Both the position numbers and the translations under genes were made by a program. Below the pieces are notes generated by a model that made no database searches, was not told the origin of the DNA, and worked only from the letters and a program-made list of their open reading frames with translations. A DNA stretch of 64,000 nt, from contig SHVZ01000005.1 of assembly GCA_009694025.1 (NCBI GenBank), forward strand, positions 1 to 64,000, in the 5' to 3' direction. This DNA comes from Alphaproteobacteria bacterium. GTDB lineage: Bacteria > Pseudomonadota > Alphaproteobacteria > SHVZ01. How positions within the stretch are numbered: position 1 is the first letter of the stretch; each line of letters starts with the position of its first letter. Shown in pieces: positions 1-8,392 of this stretch.

Positions 1-141
1 TTGCTGAAAAACTCGGATCGAGAGCGACAATGAGGACGGATCGAATCAGAACGAGCGCAGTTTTAAATCGATCGTGCGTCGCAGCCTTCGTTCTTGAACC
101 AACATTGCTCACTGATAGGGTGCGAAACCCTTTTTCAGCAA
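1..141. repeat. Possible MITE/IS-remnant or element end with 11-bp perfect inverted repeats
   Basis: TTGCTGAAAAA at 1-11 and its exact reverse complement TTTTTCAGCAA at 131-141; no transposase ORF inside; left side truncated by the window edge. Confidence 0.4.
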
Positions 142-145
142 ACTG

Positions 146-1339
146 CTAGTCGAGCTGGAGCAGCACGCCCTTGAGATAAGCGGACTCCGGCAGCAGCGGG
201 TGGACCGGATGGTCGGCCGCGGCGCCGGCCTGGCGAAGGATGCGGCCGGAGCGCTGGGCGCGCCCGATACCTCGCGTGACTTCCGCCAGGAACGACGGCG
301 GATCGACGTTATGCGAGCACGACGCCGCGAACAGGAAGCCGCCGGGCTGGACCAGGCGCGCCGCCATATCGGCGAGCTTGCGGTAGCCCTTGAGGCCGGT
401 CACCAGATCCTTCTTCGACTTGACGAAGGCCGGGGGGTCGACAACGACGACATCGAAGCGCTCGCCGGCCCGGCCGAGACGGTCCAGCTCGCGGAAGGCT
501 TCGGCCTGGACGAAGCGGCAGCGCGGGCCGAGCCCGTTGAGGTCGGCGGCTCGCTTCGCGAGGTCGAGGGCGAGCTCGGAGCGGTCGACGATCACGGCCT
601 CGGCCGCCCCGGCGGCGGCGGCCTGGAGTCCGAACCCGCCGGTATGCGCATAGACGTCGAGGACCCGCCCGTCCCGGGCGAGGTCGGCGACGGCGCGCCG
701 GTTGTCGCGCTGGTCGAAGAACCATCCGGTCTTCTGCCCCTCGGTGACATCGGCGAGGAAGGCGACGCCGTTCTCCTCGAAGCGCACCGGCCCGTCGATC
801 TGGCCTTTGGCGATCCTGACGCCTTCGGCCAGGCCCTCGACCGTGCGCAGCGCGCTGTCGTTGCGGATGACGATCGCCGACGGCGCCATCGCCACGTCGA
901 TCGCCTGGACCAGGGCATCGGAGAGCTTGTCCATGCCGGCCGAATTGATCTGAGCGACGATCACCTCGCCGAAGCGATCGATCACCGTCCCTGGCAGTCC
1001 ATCGGCCTCTGCATGGGCGAGCCGGTAGTGGGGCTTGTCGAAGAGCCGCTGGCGCAGCGCCAATGCCCGGTCGATCCGCCGGCCGAGCCAGGCGGCATCG
1101 ATGACGGCGTCGGGATCTCGATCGACCAGCCGGCCGGCAATCAGCGAGTGGGCATCGAAAAAGCCGGTGCCGAGCGGCCGCGCGTCATGGCTGAGGAAGC
1201 GCGCGACCGTGCCGCGCGGCAACGCCCGAACCTCCGCCGTCATCTCGATCTCGTTCGAGTAGATCCACGGATGGCCCTCGAGCGCGCGCTTGTGGCGGCC
1301 GGGCGACAGGCGGATATCGGGGCATAGGGGGAGCGCCAT
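146..1339 (-). CDS. rlmI: Class I SAM-dependent rRNA methyltransferase, RlmI/RlmK-like (PUA plus methyltransferase)
   Basis: 397-aa ORF; HPWIYSNEI N-terminus, TGWFFDQRDNR, VLDVYAHTGGFGL, DPPAFVKSKK motifs. Confidence 0.8.
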   Translation of the reverse strand: MALPLCPDIRLSPGRHKRALEGHPWIYSNEIEMTAEVRALPRGTVARFLSHDARPLGTGFFDAHSLIAGRLVDRDPDAVIDAAWLGRRIDRALALRQRLFDKPHYRLAHAEADGLPGTVIDRFGEVIVAQINSAGMDKLSDALVQAIDVAMAPSAIVIRNDSALRTVEGLAEGVRIAKGQIDGPVRFEENGVAFLADVTEGQKTGWFFDQRDNRRAVADLARDGRVLDVYAHTGGFGLQAAAAGAAEAVIVDRSELALDLAKRAADLNGLGPRCRFVQAEAFRELDRLGRAGERFDVVVVDPPAFVKSKKDLVTGLKGYRKLADMAARLVQPGGFLFAASCSHNVDPPSFLAEVTRGIGRAQRSGRILRQAGAAADHPVHPLLPESAYLKGVLLQLD

Positions 1340-1407
1340 GGGCCAGCCTTCTATAGGCGGCCGGGTCGCTTTCGGCTAGAGTGTGCAGCCATGAAAGCAT
1401 TGACCGA

Positions 1408-2061
1408 ATGAGCGACAAAGAAGACCAGCTGCGACGCGACGCGGCCGCGATGGCCGAAGCCATCGACCGCGACCTTCACGGCACGTTCCAGCCGATCACG
1501 GAGCATGCCGAGCGCGTTCGCGACATGGCGCAGGAGCTGACGCAGGTTGCCGACCAGGCAAGCCAACGCGCCGAGGCGCTGCGTGACGCCGGCGATGCCG
1601 TGGACCGCGGCTCGGTGGCCGAGCTGGGTGCGATGGCGGAGATCCTCCGCGGCCTTTCCAGCGAGCTCCACGTCTTGGCGCAGCGCTCGGTTCAGGATCT
1701 GGAGCACCTGAAAGGCCACCTGGTCCAGACCGTCCGCGCGACTGCGCTCGGCAATCGCCGCCGCTATGAGCGTTTCGAGGTCAAACTGCCGGCCGAGGCG
1801 ACCTTCTCCGGACGGAGCGAGCCGGCGCGGGTGGTCAACCTTTCGCTCGGCGGCGCCAAGATGGACCTGGCGATCAATCGTGCCGTCGGGACTGTGGGGG
1901 CGCTCCGCTTCTCCGGCCTGACCCACGAGCTCACGGGCGAGGTGGTGAGGGTGACCGAGGACGGAACCCAGCTTCGCTTCACCATCGGCGACGCGGCTGC
2001 CGATGAGTTGCGTCGTTTCCTCGAGCAAGTCAGTTCGACCAAGCCCGAACACCCCCATTGA
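1408..2061 (+). CDS. PilZ domain protein with N-terminal coiled-coil region
   Basis: C-terminal RRRYERF...VNLSLGGAK matches the PilZ RxxxR and (D/N)xSxxG motifs; helical Ala/Glu/Gln-rich N-terminus. Confidence 0.75.
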   Translation: MSDKEDQLRRDAAAMAEAIDRDLHGTFQPITEHAERVRDMAQELTQVADQASQRAEALRDAGDAVDRGSVAELGAMAEILRGLSSELHVLAQRSVQDLEHLKGHLVQTVRATALGNRRRYERFEVKLPAEATFSGRSEPARVVNLSLGGAKMDLAINRAVGTVGALRFSGLTHELTGEVVRVTEDGTQLRFTIGDAAADELRRFLEQVSSTKPEHPH

Positions 2062-2184
2062 TGCGGTGGGCGGCGTTCGTCCTCATGGCGGACGCAGCCG
2101 ATTGCTTCCGCCCGCCAAAGGGGATGCCGCCGGTGCTCGGGGACATCGCCGGCTTCCTCAAAGCAAGGTCGTGAGGCCCAGGAC

Positions 2185-3132
2185 ATGACCGCTCACCACC
2201 ACGGTCATACGCTGCACCGCCATCAAGGACACCTCGGCTGGAACAACGCCTTCCCGCCGGTGCTGACCGTCGCCCCCGGCGAGACCATCACTTTCGAGGT
2301 GGCCGAGGCCTCCGGTGGCCAGCTTTCGCCCTCCTCGGTTCTGGCGGACGTCACGCGGATGGATTTCGGCAAGGTCAACCCGGTGACCGGGCCGGTGCTG
2401 GTCGACGGGGCTAAGCCGGGGGACGCGCTCAAGGTGACGCTCATCTCCTTCCGCCCGTCCGGGTGGGGCTGGACCGCAAATATCCCGGGATTCGGGCTCC
2501 TTGCCGACGAGTTCAAGGACCCGGCGCTGCACCTCTGGAAATACGATGCCTCCGGACTCACCCCGGCGCTTTTCGGTCCGGGCGCGCGCGTGCCGCTCAA
2601 GCCCTTTGCCGGCACGATCGGTGTCGCCCCGGCCGAATCCGGTCTGCACTCGATCGTCCCGCCGCGTCCCGTCGGCGGCAACATGGACATCCGGGACATG
2701 GCGGCGGGGACGGAGCTCTACCTGCCGGTCGCGGTATCCGGTGCCCTCTTCTCGGTCGGCGACACCCACGCCGCCCAGGGCGACGGCGAAGTCTGCGGCA
2801 CCGCCATCGAGAGTCCGATGGAGGTGACGCTGAGGCTCGACCTCGTGCGCGGGGCCAATCTGGCGATGCCGCGCTTCACCACACCAGGCCCGGTCTCGCG
2901 CCACCTCGACGGCGCCGGCTACGAGGTCACCACCGGCATCGGCCCGGACTTGATGACCGGGGCCCGTGTCGCCGTCCGGACGATGGTCGATCTCCTGTCG
3001 AAGAAGACCGGCATGTCGGCGGTCGACGCCTACATGCTCTGCAGCGTCTGCGCCGATCTCCGCATCAGCGAAATCGTCGACCAGCCGAACTGGGTGGTCT
3101 CGCTCTACTTCCCGCGCATCGTGCTGGCTTAA
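2185..3132 (+). CDS. Acetamidase/formamidase family protein
   Basis: 315 aa; LGWNNAFPPVLTVAPGETITFE..., GDTHAAQGDGEVCGTAIE motif typical of FmdA/AmdA. Confidence 0.85.
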   Translation: MTAHHHGHTLHRHQGHLGWNNAFPPVLTVAPGETITFEVAEASGGQLSPSSVLADVTRMDFGKVNPVTGPVLVDGAKPGDALKVTLISFRPSGWGWTANIPGFGLLADEFKDPALHLWKYDASGLTPALFGPGARVPLKPFAGTIGVAPAESGLHSIVPPRPVGGNMDIRDMAAGTELYLPVAVSGALFSVGDTHAAQGDGEVCGTAIESPMEVTLRLDLVRGANLAMPRFTTPGPVSRHLDGAGYEVTTGIGPDLMTGARVAVRTMVDLLSKKTGMSAVDAYMLCSVCADLRISEIVDQPNWVVSLYFPRIVLA

Positions 3133-3145
3133 GACGGCAGCGGCG

Positions 3146-3796
3146 CTACAGCTCGGACTTCTCGATCACCCAGGGTTCGCGCCGGGCGCCCTCGATCCAG
3201 GCGGCCATCGCCGGATCGGCCCACATCGTGTTGACATAGGCCTTGGTGTCGGCGTCGAGCTCGACCTGATAGGTCACAAAGCGCGACACGACCGGCGCAA
3301 ACATGGCATCGGCGATGGAGAAGCCGCCGAAGAGATAGGGGCCGCTCGTCCCGAATCGGGCGCGGCAGTCCCGCCAAATCGCCGAGATGCGGTTGACGTC
3401 CTCTTGCACGCCCGGTGCCCGGCCCTTGCCCGGCAAGTTGCCGCGGACGTTCATCGGCATATTGGTGCGGAGCGCCGAGAAGCCGGCATGCATCTCCGCC
3501 GAAACCGAGCGGGCAATGGCGCGGGCCGATGGGTCCTGCGGCCACAACCTGGCGTCGGGGAAGCGTTCGGCCAGATATTCGCAGATCGCGAGCGACTCCC
3601 AGACCGTCAACTCGTCGTCCTTCAGGGTCGGCACGAAGCCGCTCGGTGAGTGCTTGAAGATCTCCGCCCGCGTCTCCGGGCGGTCGAGCGGTATGACGAT
3701 CTCCTCGAAGGCGATACCGGTCTTCTTCAAGGCGAGCCACGGCCGCATCGACCAGGAGGAGTAGTTCTTGTTGCCGACGACCAGGGTGAGGGGCAT
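3146..3796 (-). CDS. Glutathione S-transferase family protein
   Basis: NKNYSSWSMRPWLALK...PSGFVPTLKDDELTVWESLAICEYLAERFP thioredoxin-fold GST N-terminal domain; start taken at internal Met. Confidence 0.85.
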   Translation of the reverse strand: MPLTLVVGNKNYSSWSMRPWLALKKTGIAFEEIVIPLDRPETRAEIFKHSPSGFVPTLKDDELTVWESLAICEYLAERFPDARLWPQDPSARAIARSVSAEMHAGFSALRTNMPMNVRGNLPGKGRAPGVQEDVNRISAIWRDCRARFGTSGPYLFGGFSIADAMFAPVVSRFVTYQVELDADTKAYVNTMWADPAMAAWIEGARREPWVIEKSEL

Positions 3797-3918
3797 GGAA
3801 CGTGTCCGTGCTATGGGCTGTTGATCCCGGTAGTTAACCTTCGGATCGGCCCCGTGCAACCGGCAGGAGATTCCTCGCGCCCTGGCATCGGACGTGGCAT
3901 TGCCGTAACCCTATCGGC

Positions 3919-4098
3919 ATGACCCCCTCGGTCCCTTCGCCCTGCATCGGGCTTTGCGTCCTCGATCCGGAGTCCGGTTGCTGCAAGGGCTGTTTTCGCA
4001 CAATCGAGGAGATCGGCGCCTGGATCGGCCTCGACGACGGCGGGCGCCGCCAGATCCTCCGTCGCGTGGCCGAGCGGCGGAGTGCCGCCGTTGGCTGA
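3919..4098 (+). CDS. DUF1289 domain-containing small protein (59 aa)
   Basis: ATG at 3919 to TGA at 4098; translation MTPSVPSPCIGLCVLDPESGCCKGCFRTIEEIGAWIGLDDGGRRQILRRVAERRSAAVG; Cys-rich DUF1289 pattern; absent from the supplied ORF track. Confidence 0.8.
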   Translation: MTPSVPSPCIGLCVLDPESGCCKGCFRTIEEIGAWIGLDDGGRRQILRRVAERRSAAVG

Positions 4099-4469
4099 TC
4101 GGCTTTCGGAACGGCTTTCCGGGCGACGCTTCCTCCTCGCCGGGCAGGCGGCGTCGCAGGCCGATGCCGGCAACGCCGTGACGGCGCGGCCGAGCGCGAA
4201 TCGGTGCTCCGAGTTGTCAAGCTCGTCGTCCGGGCCCGCCGACCCGGCACCGCCAGCCGCCGGCGGCATCGGAGCGGTCACGCTTCCGCTCGCCCCCCAG
4301 GCCAACGCGGGCCTGCCGGTGTTGCGGAACGTTCCCGTCGTCCGGGCCCTTCAGGGGCGACGAGATGGCGGGCTGCGCCATCGTCCCCCGGCACGCCGGC
4401 GTCCGCACCGTGGGCGTCGCCGCCGCCGTCGATGTCGCAGCGATTGCGGCGATGACCGAAGCGCTGTAG
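4082..4469 (+). pseudogene. Possible frameshifted ORF of unknown function between DUF1289 and speD
   Basis: Coding-like third-position GC in frame +2 (4082 to about 4354), then in frame +3 from about 4356 to a TAG at 4467-4469; switch falls in a GGGG run at 4354-4357. Confidence 0.3.
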
Positions 4470-4583
4470 GTCTTTGAGACAGTTTTTTGCACGGACGGTG
4501 GAATTTGTTCTTGCATCGGGGGGGGACTTGCCCCAAATACCGCCCTCGTTTTCCTAGGGTCCACTCTTAGTTTGGAGGGTCCG

Positions 4584-5084
4584 ATGGCCAAGTCCATCGC
4601 TCTTGCCAAAGTGGGGATGGACTCGGGGACCCGCGCCAGCGAGGCAATGCCGAACAGCCGGGCGACCGAGACCAAGAACCGCCTTTCGGTCGCAGCCACG
4701 CGGACTGCCGAACAGCTCGACCATTTCGTTACCCAGGATGGGCTGACCTTCGCCGGCACCCACCTGATCCTCGACCTTTGGGGCTGCACCGGCCTCGACG
4801 ACGAGGCGTTGATCGACCGCGCGCTCCGGAAGGCCGTCGAGGTCTCCGGTGCGACGCTGCTGCACATCCACCTGCACCGCTTCCACCCCTCGGGTGGGAT
4901 CTCGGGCGTGGCCGTGCTGGCGGAGTCGCACATCTCCATCCACACTTGGCCCGAGCGCGGCTACGCCGCCCTCGACCTGTTCATGTGCGGCGATGCCAAG
5001 CCGCACAGGGCGGTGCCGGTACTGAAGGACGCCTTCAAGCCGACCAATGTGACGCTCGGGGACCACAAGCGAGGCATGGTCTGA
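4584..5084 (+). CDS. speD: S-adenosylmethionine decarboxylase proenzyme
   Basis: Contains HLHRFHPSGGISGVAVLAESHISIHTWPERGYAALDLFMCG, the SpeD processing-site and catalytic region. Confidence 0.93.
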   Translation: MAKSIALAKVGMDSGTRASEAMPNSRATETKNRLSVAATRTAEQLDHFVTQDGLTFAGTHLILDLWGCTGLDDEALIDRALRKAVEVSGATLLHIHLHRFHPSGGISGVAVLAESHISIHTWPERGYAALDLFMCGDAKPHRAVPVLKDAFKPTNVTLGDHKRGMV

Positions 5085-5926
5085 TGGAGTGGTTCAACGA
5101 GACCCTCTATCCGAACATCGGGCAACGCTTCCAGGTCACCAAAGTCGTCTTCCGCGAAAAGACCGAGCATCAGGATCTCATCATCTTCGAGACCCCGATG
5201 CTCGGGCGCGTACTCGCGCTCGACGGCGTCATCCAGGTGACCGAAGGCGATGAGTACGTCTATCACGAGATGCTGACCCACGTGCCGCTGACCGCCCACG
5301 GGCGCGCGAAGCGCATGCTGATCGTCGGCGGTGGCGACGGCGGCATCGCCCGCGAGGCCTTGAAGCATCCTCTCGAGCGCGTGGTCATGGTCGAGATCGA
5401 CCGGGCCGTGGTCGACCTCTGCACCAAGTACATGCCGGGCGTCTCCGGCAGCGCCTTCAGCGACAAGCGCCTCGACCTGGTGATCGCCGACGGCTGCCAG
5501 TACATGGCGGAGACCACTGAGCGCTTCGACGTCATCGTCGTCGATTCGACCGACCCCCAGGGACCCGGCGAGGTGCTGTTCACCGAGAGCTTCTATCGCG
5601 ACTGCAAGCGGGCCCTGGCGCCCGGCGGCGTGCTTTGCGTCCAGGACGGCGTGCCCTTCCTGCAGCCCGACGAGCTGGTGATGGTCAACGGCCGGCTGAA
5701 GAAGATCTTCGCCGACGCTTATGCCTATGTGGCGGCGATCCCGACCTACTACGGCGGGCTGATGGCGTTGGGCTGGGCGACCGACGACAAGGGGCTCCGC
5801 CGGACCAAGGTCGAAGTCCTCGCCGAGCGCTTCGCCGAGCTTGCGATCAAGACAAAATACTACACACCGGATGTGCACGCCGGCGCCTTCCATCCGCCCC
5901 GGTTCATTGCCGACAAGCTCGCCTGA
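5084..5926 (+). CDS. speE: Spermidine synthase
   Basis: MEWFNETLYPNIGQRFQVTKVVFREKTEHQDLIIFET...VGGGDGGIAREALKH...DSTDPQGPGEVLFTESFY; ATGA overlap with speD. Confidence 0.95.
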   Translation: MEWFNETLYPNIGQRFQVTKVVFREKTEHQDLIIFETPMLGRVLALDGVIQVTEGDEYVYHEMLTHVPLTAHGRAKRMLIVGGGDGGIAREALKHPLERVVMVEIDRAVVDLCTKYMPGVSGSAFSDKRLDLVIADGCQYMAETTERFDVIVVDSTDPQGPGEVLFTESFYRDCKRALAPGGVLCVQDGVPFLQPDELVMVNGRLKKIFADAYAYVAAIPTYYGGLMALGWATDDKGLRRTKVEVLAERFAELAIKTKYYTPDVHAGAFHPPRFIADKLA

Positions 5927-5968
5927 CCGGCGGTACTGACAAAAAACCTCAAATGCCGCGTAAGTCCG

Positions 5969-5984
5969 TGTGATCTTGGTCACA
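5969..5984. promoter_or_regulatory. CRP/FNR-superfamily-like palindrome TGTGA-N6-TCACA
   Basis: TGTGATCTTGGTCACA read directly; lies about 100 nt upstream of the 6084 ORF. Confidence 0.45.
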
Positions 5985-6083
5985 GCGGGAGATTGTTAAC
6001 GCTGATAAGAATTTCCCAACCTCTCGGTCTTATGGTAGATCAAGAGCGGTTGCAGAACCGCAACCCACTGGGAAGGAGAATCC

Positions 6084-6266
6084 ATGCCCTCCGCTATCGG
6101 TTCGTCGGGCGACGTCACGTCCCTCGGGATCATCGGCCTCAAAGCCGCGCAGAAATCCCAGGCGACACAGGCCCAGGTCGTCCTCCAGGCCGCAGAAAAC
6201 GCCAAACAAATCGCGCAGTCAGCCCCGTCCAACGGTCGCGGGCAGATCGTCAATACGTCCGCGTAG
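6084..6266 (+). CDS. Small (60 aa) putative motility protein-like (YjfB-like)
   Basis: MPSAIGSSGDVTSLGIIGLKAAQKSQATQAQVVLQAAENAKQIAQSAP; GGAAGGAG ribosome-binding site just upstream (6071-6078); resembles small YjfB-type proteins in length and composition. Confidence 0.5.
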   Translation: MPSAIGSSGDVTSLGIIGLKAAQKSQATQAQVVLQAAENAKQIAQSAPSNGRGQIVNTSA

Positions 6267-6300
6267 CTGCGCCTGACGGCTCCCTGTCGGAGTCGACGCT

Positions 6301-6340
6301 CGCCCCCGCTTCCGACCCGGAAGCGGGGGCGTTGTTTTTT
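6301..6340 (+). terminator. Rho-independent terminator
   Basis: Perfect 13-bp stem CGCCCCCGCTTCC-GACCC-GGAAGCGGGGGCG followed by TTGTTTTTT. Confidence 0.92.
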
Positions 6341-6354
6341 CGAGCCGGCCCCGG

Positions 6355-7194
6355 CTAGGGCCAGGCCACCTCCGGCGGCAGCGACATCAAGATCGCCTCG
6401 GTGTTGCCCCCGGTCTTGAGCCCGAACAGCGTCCCCCGGTCGTAGAGCAGGTTGAACTCGACGTAGCGCCCGCGCTTGACCAGCAGGGCGCGCCGCTGCT
6501 CCTCGGTCCACGGCCGGTCCATGTGCCGGCGCACCAGCTCAGGGTAGACCTCGAGGAAGGCCAGGCCGACGTCGCGGGTGAAGGCGAAATCCCGCTCGAA
6601 ATCGGCGTCCAGCGTGTCGAAGAAGATGCCGCCGACCCCACGCGCCTCGCCCCGGTGGGGAAGGTGGAAGTAGCGGTCGCACCATTCCTTGAAGCGCGGG
6701 TAGTAGCCGCCGTCGTGGCGGTCGCAGGCGCCTTTCAGCGCGCCGTGGAAGCGCTCGGTATCAGCGCCGTCCGGAAATGTCGGCGTCATGTCGGCGCCGC
6801 CGCCGAACCACGCCTTGGTGGTGACGATGTGGCGGGTGTTCATGTGGGCGGCCGGCACCAGCGGCGAGCGCATGTGGGCGACCAGAGAGACGCCGGACGC
6901 CCAGAACCGCGGATCCTCGGCCGCGCCGGGGATCGACTTGGCGAACTCCGGCTGAAACTCGCCATGCACCGTCGAGACGTTGACGCCGACCTTCTCGAAG
7001 ACGCGGCCCTTCATCATCGCGATGACGCCGCCGCCGCCGCCCGGCCGAGACCAGGCCCGGCGCTCGAAACGGCCCGGAGCAAGGTCCCGGAGGGCGCCCT
7101 GATAGTCGTCCTCGATCGCCTCGAAGGCGGCGCAGAGGCGGTCGCGCAGCTCCTCGAACCAGGCCGCGGCCTTGGCCTTCCTCGCCTCGCTCAC
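6355..7194 (-). CDS. hemF: Oxygen-dependent coproporphyrinogen III oxidase
   Basis: GTG start at 7194; [21 protein letters not shown]...[32 protein letters not shown]...[33 protein letters not shown]. Confidence 0.93.
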   Translation of the reverse strand: MSEARKAKAAAWFEELRDRLCAAFEAIEDDYQGALRDLAPGRFERRAWSRPGGGGGVIAMMKGRVFEKVGVNVSTVHGEFQPEFAKSIPGAAEDPRFWASGVSLVAHMRSPLVPAAHMNTRHIVTTKAWFGGGADMTPTFPDGADTERFHGALKGACDRHDGGYYPRFKEWCDRYFHLPHRGEARGVGGIFFDTLDADFERDFAFTRDVGLAFLEVYPELVRRHMDRPWTEEQRRALLVKRGRYVEFNLLYDRGTLFGLKTGGNTEAILMSLPPEVAWP

Positions 7195-7649
7195 GCCGCC
7201 TCCGGGAAGCCGTTGGTCTGGCGTAAGGCCTCGCCTAGAACCAGGGCGGCCGCAAGGGCGACGTTGAGAGAGCGAAGCCCCGCCCGCATCGGTACCCTCA
7301 CCTCGCCGTCGCAGGCGGCTCGCACCTCGGCCGGCACGCCCACGGTCTCGCGCCCAAGGAGGAGGGCGTCGTCGGCCCGGAACGCGAAGTCGAGGTGCCG
7401 GGTCTCGGCCGCGGTCGAGAGCAGGACGAGGCGCCCCGGCGGCCGGCCGGCCCGGTAGCCCCCCCAGGAGACGTGGCGGGTGAGATCGGCCCGGGCGAGG
7501 TAGTCGAGCGCGGCGCGGGCGAGACGGCGGTCGTCGATCAGAAAGCCAGCCGGCTCGATCAGGTCGACCGGCACCCCGAGGCAGGCCCCGAGCCTGAGGA
7601 GCGCACCAGCATTCTGCGGGATGTCCGGTTGGAAGAGGGCAAGGCGCAT
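7191..7649 (-). CDS. trmL: tRNA (cytidine/uridine(34)-2'-O)-methyltransferase (SPOUT family)
   Basis: [36 protein letters not shown]...[14 protein letters not shown]...[25 protein letters not shown]. Confidence 0.9.
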   Translation of the reverse strand: MRLALFQPDIPQNAGALLRLGACLGVPVDLIEPAGFLIDDRRLARAALDYLARADLTRHVSWGGYRAGRPPGRLVLLSTAAETRHLDFAFRADDALLLGRETVGVPAEVRAACDGEVRVPMRAGLRSLNVALAAALVLGEALRQTNGFPEAA

Positions 7650-7734
7650 GCTGCGACAAAAACGCGCCGCCGCTCGTCTTTGCAAGTCTTTCAAAATGCT
7701 CTATACGCGCCTCGTTCGCTGTGGGCGCGATCTT

Positions 7735-7749
7735 GCGTCATAGTGTCGC
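7735..7749. promoter_or_regulatory. Putative RegA/RegR/PrrA-type box upstream of petABC
   Basis: GCGTCATAGTGTCGC matches the reverse complement of GNG(A/G)C(A/G)TTNNGNCGC at 14/15; embedded in the inverted repeat CTTGCG-N9-CGCAAG (7732-7752). Confidence 0.3.
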
Positions 7750-7829
7750 AAGCGCGGGTCCGGGCGCTCGGGGTAGGGTCACGACCCGAGGTTCAGAGCA
7801 AGGTTCCGACGGCCTTTCCGGGGGTGTGA

Positions 7830-8381
7830 ATGGCAGAGGCAGCGACGGCGACGAAGGGTCACGCCGATGGCGAGACCCGCCGCGATTTCATTTACTTGGC
7901 GGCCGCGGGCATGGGCGCTGTCGGCGCCGCCGCGACCGTCTGGCCGTTCATCTCCTTCATGAACCCCTCGGCCGATGTGCTGGCGCTGTCGACCTCCGAG
8001 GTCGACCTGAAGCCGGTGCAGGAGGGCATGTCGATCACCGTCACTTGGCGCGGCAAGCCGGTCTTCGTCCGCCGTCGCACCAAGGCCGAGATCGACACCG
8101 CCGCCGCGGCCAAGCTCGGCGACCTGCCGGATCCACAGCCCGACGCCGCCCGCGTCAAGAAACCGGAGTGGCTGATTCTGGTCGGCGTCTGCACCCATCT
8201 CGGCTGCGTGCCGCTGGGTCAGAAGTCCGCCGACCCCAAGGGCGAGTATGGCGGCTGGTTCTGTCCCTGCCACGGCTCGCACTACGACACCTCCGGACGC
8301 ATCCGGAAGGGGCCGGCGCCGAAGAATCTCGAGGTGCCGCCCTACGCCTTCCTCGACGACACGACCATCCGCATCGGCTAG
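7830..8381 (+). CDS. petA: Ubiquinol-cytochrome c reductase Rieske iron-sulfur subunit
   Basis: [25 protein letters not shown] Tat-type anchor; [10 protein letters not shown] and [13 protein letters not shown] Rieske motifs. Confidence 0.96.
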   Translation: MAEAATATKGHADGETRRDFIYLAAAGMGAVGAAATVWPFISFMNPSADVLALSTSEVDLKPVQEGMSITVTWRGKPVFVRRRTKAEIDTAAAAKLGDLPDPQPDAARVKKPEWLILVGVCTHLGCVPLGQKSADPKGEYGGWFCPCHGSHYDTSGRIRKGPAPKNLEVPPYAFLDDTTIRIG

Positions 8382-8392
8382 GACCAGAAGCC

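Noticed and set aside
4217-4516. Minus-strand reading MQEQIPPSVQKTVSKTYSASVIAAIAATSTAAATPTV... between DUF1289 and speD
   Set aside because: No ribosome-binding site at the Met, and codon-position GC fits the plus strand better; treated instead as a possible plus-strand frameshifted ORF.
4470-4583. Possible riboswitch or SAM-sensing leader upstream of speD
   Set aside because: Only a small GGGG-ACTTG-CCCC hairpin is visible; I could not fit a known SAM or speF-type consensus by eye.
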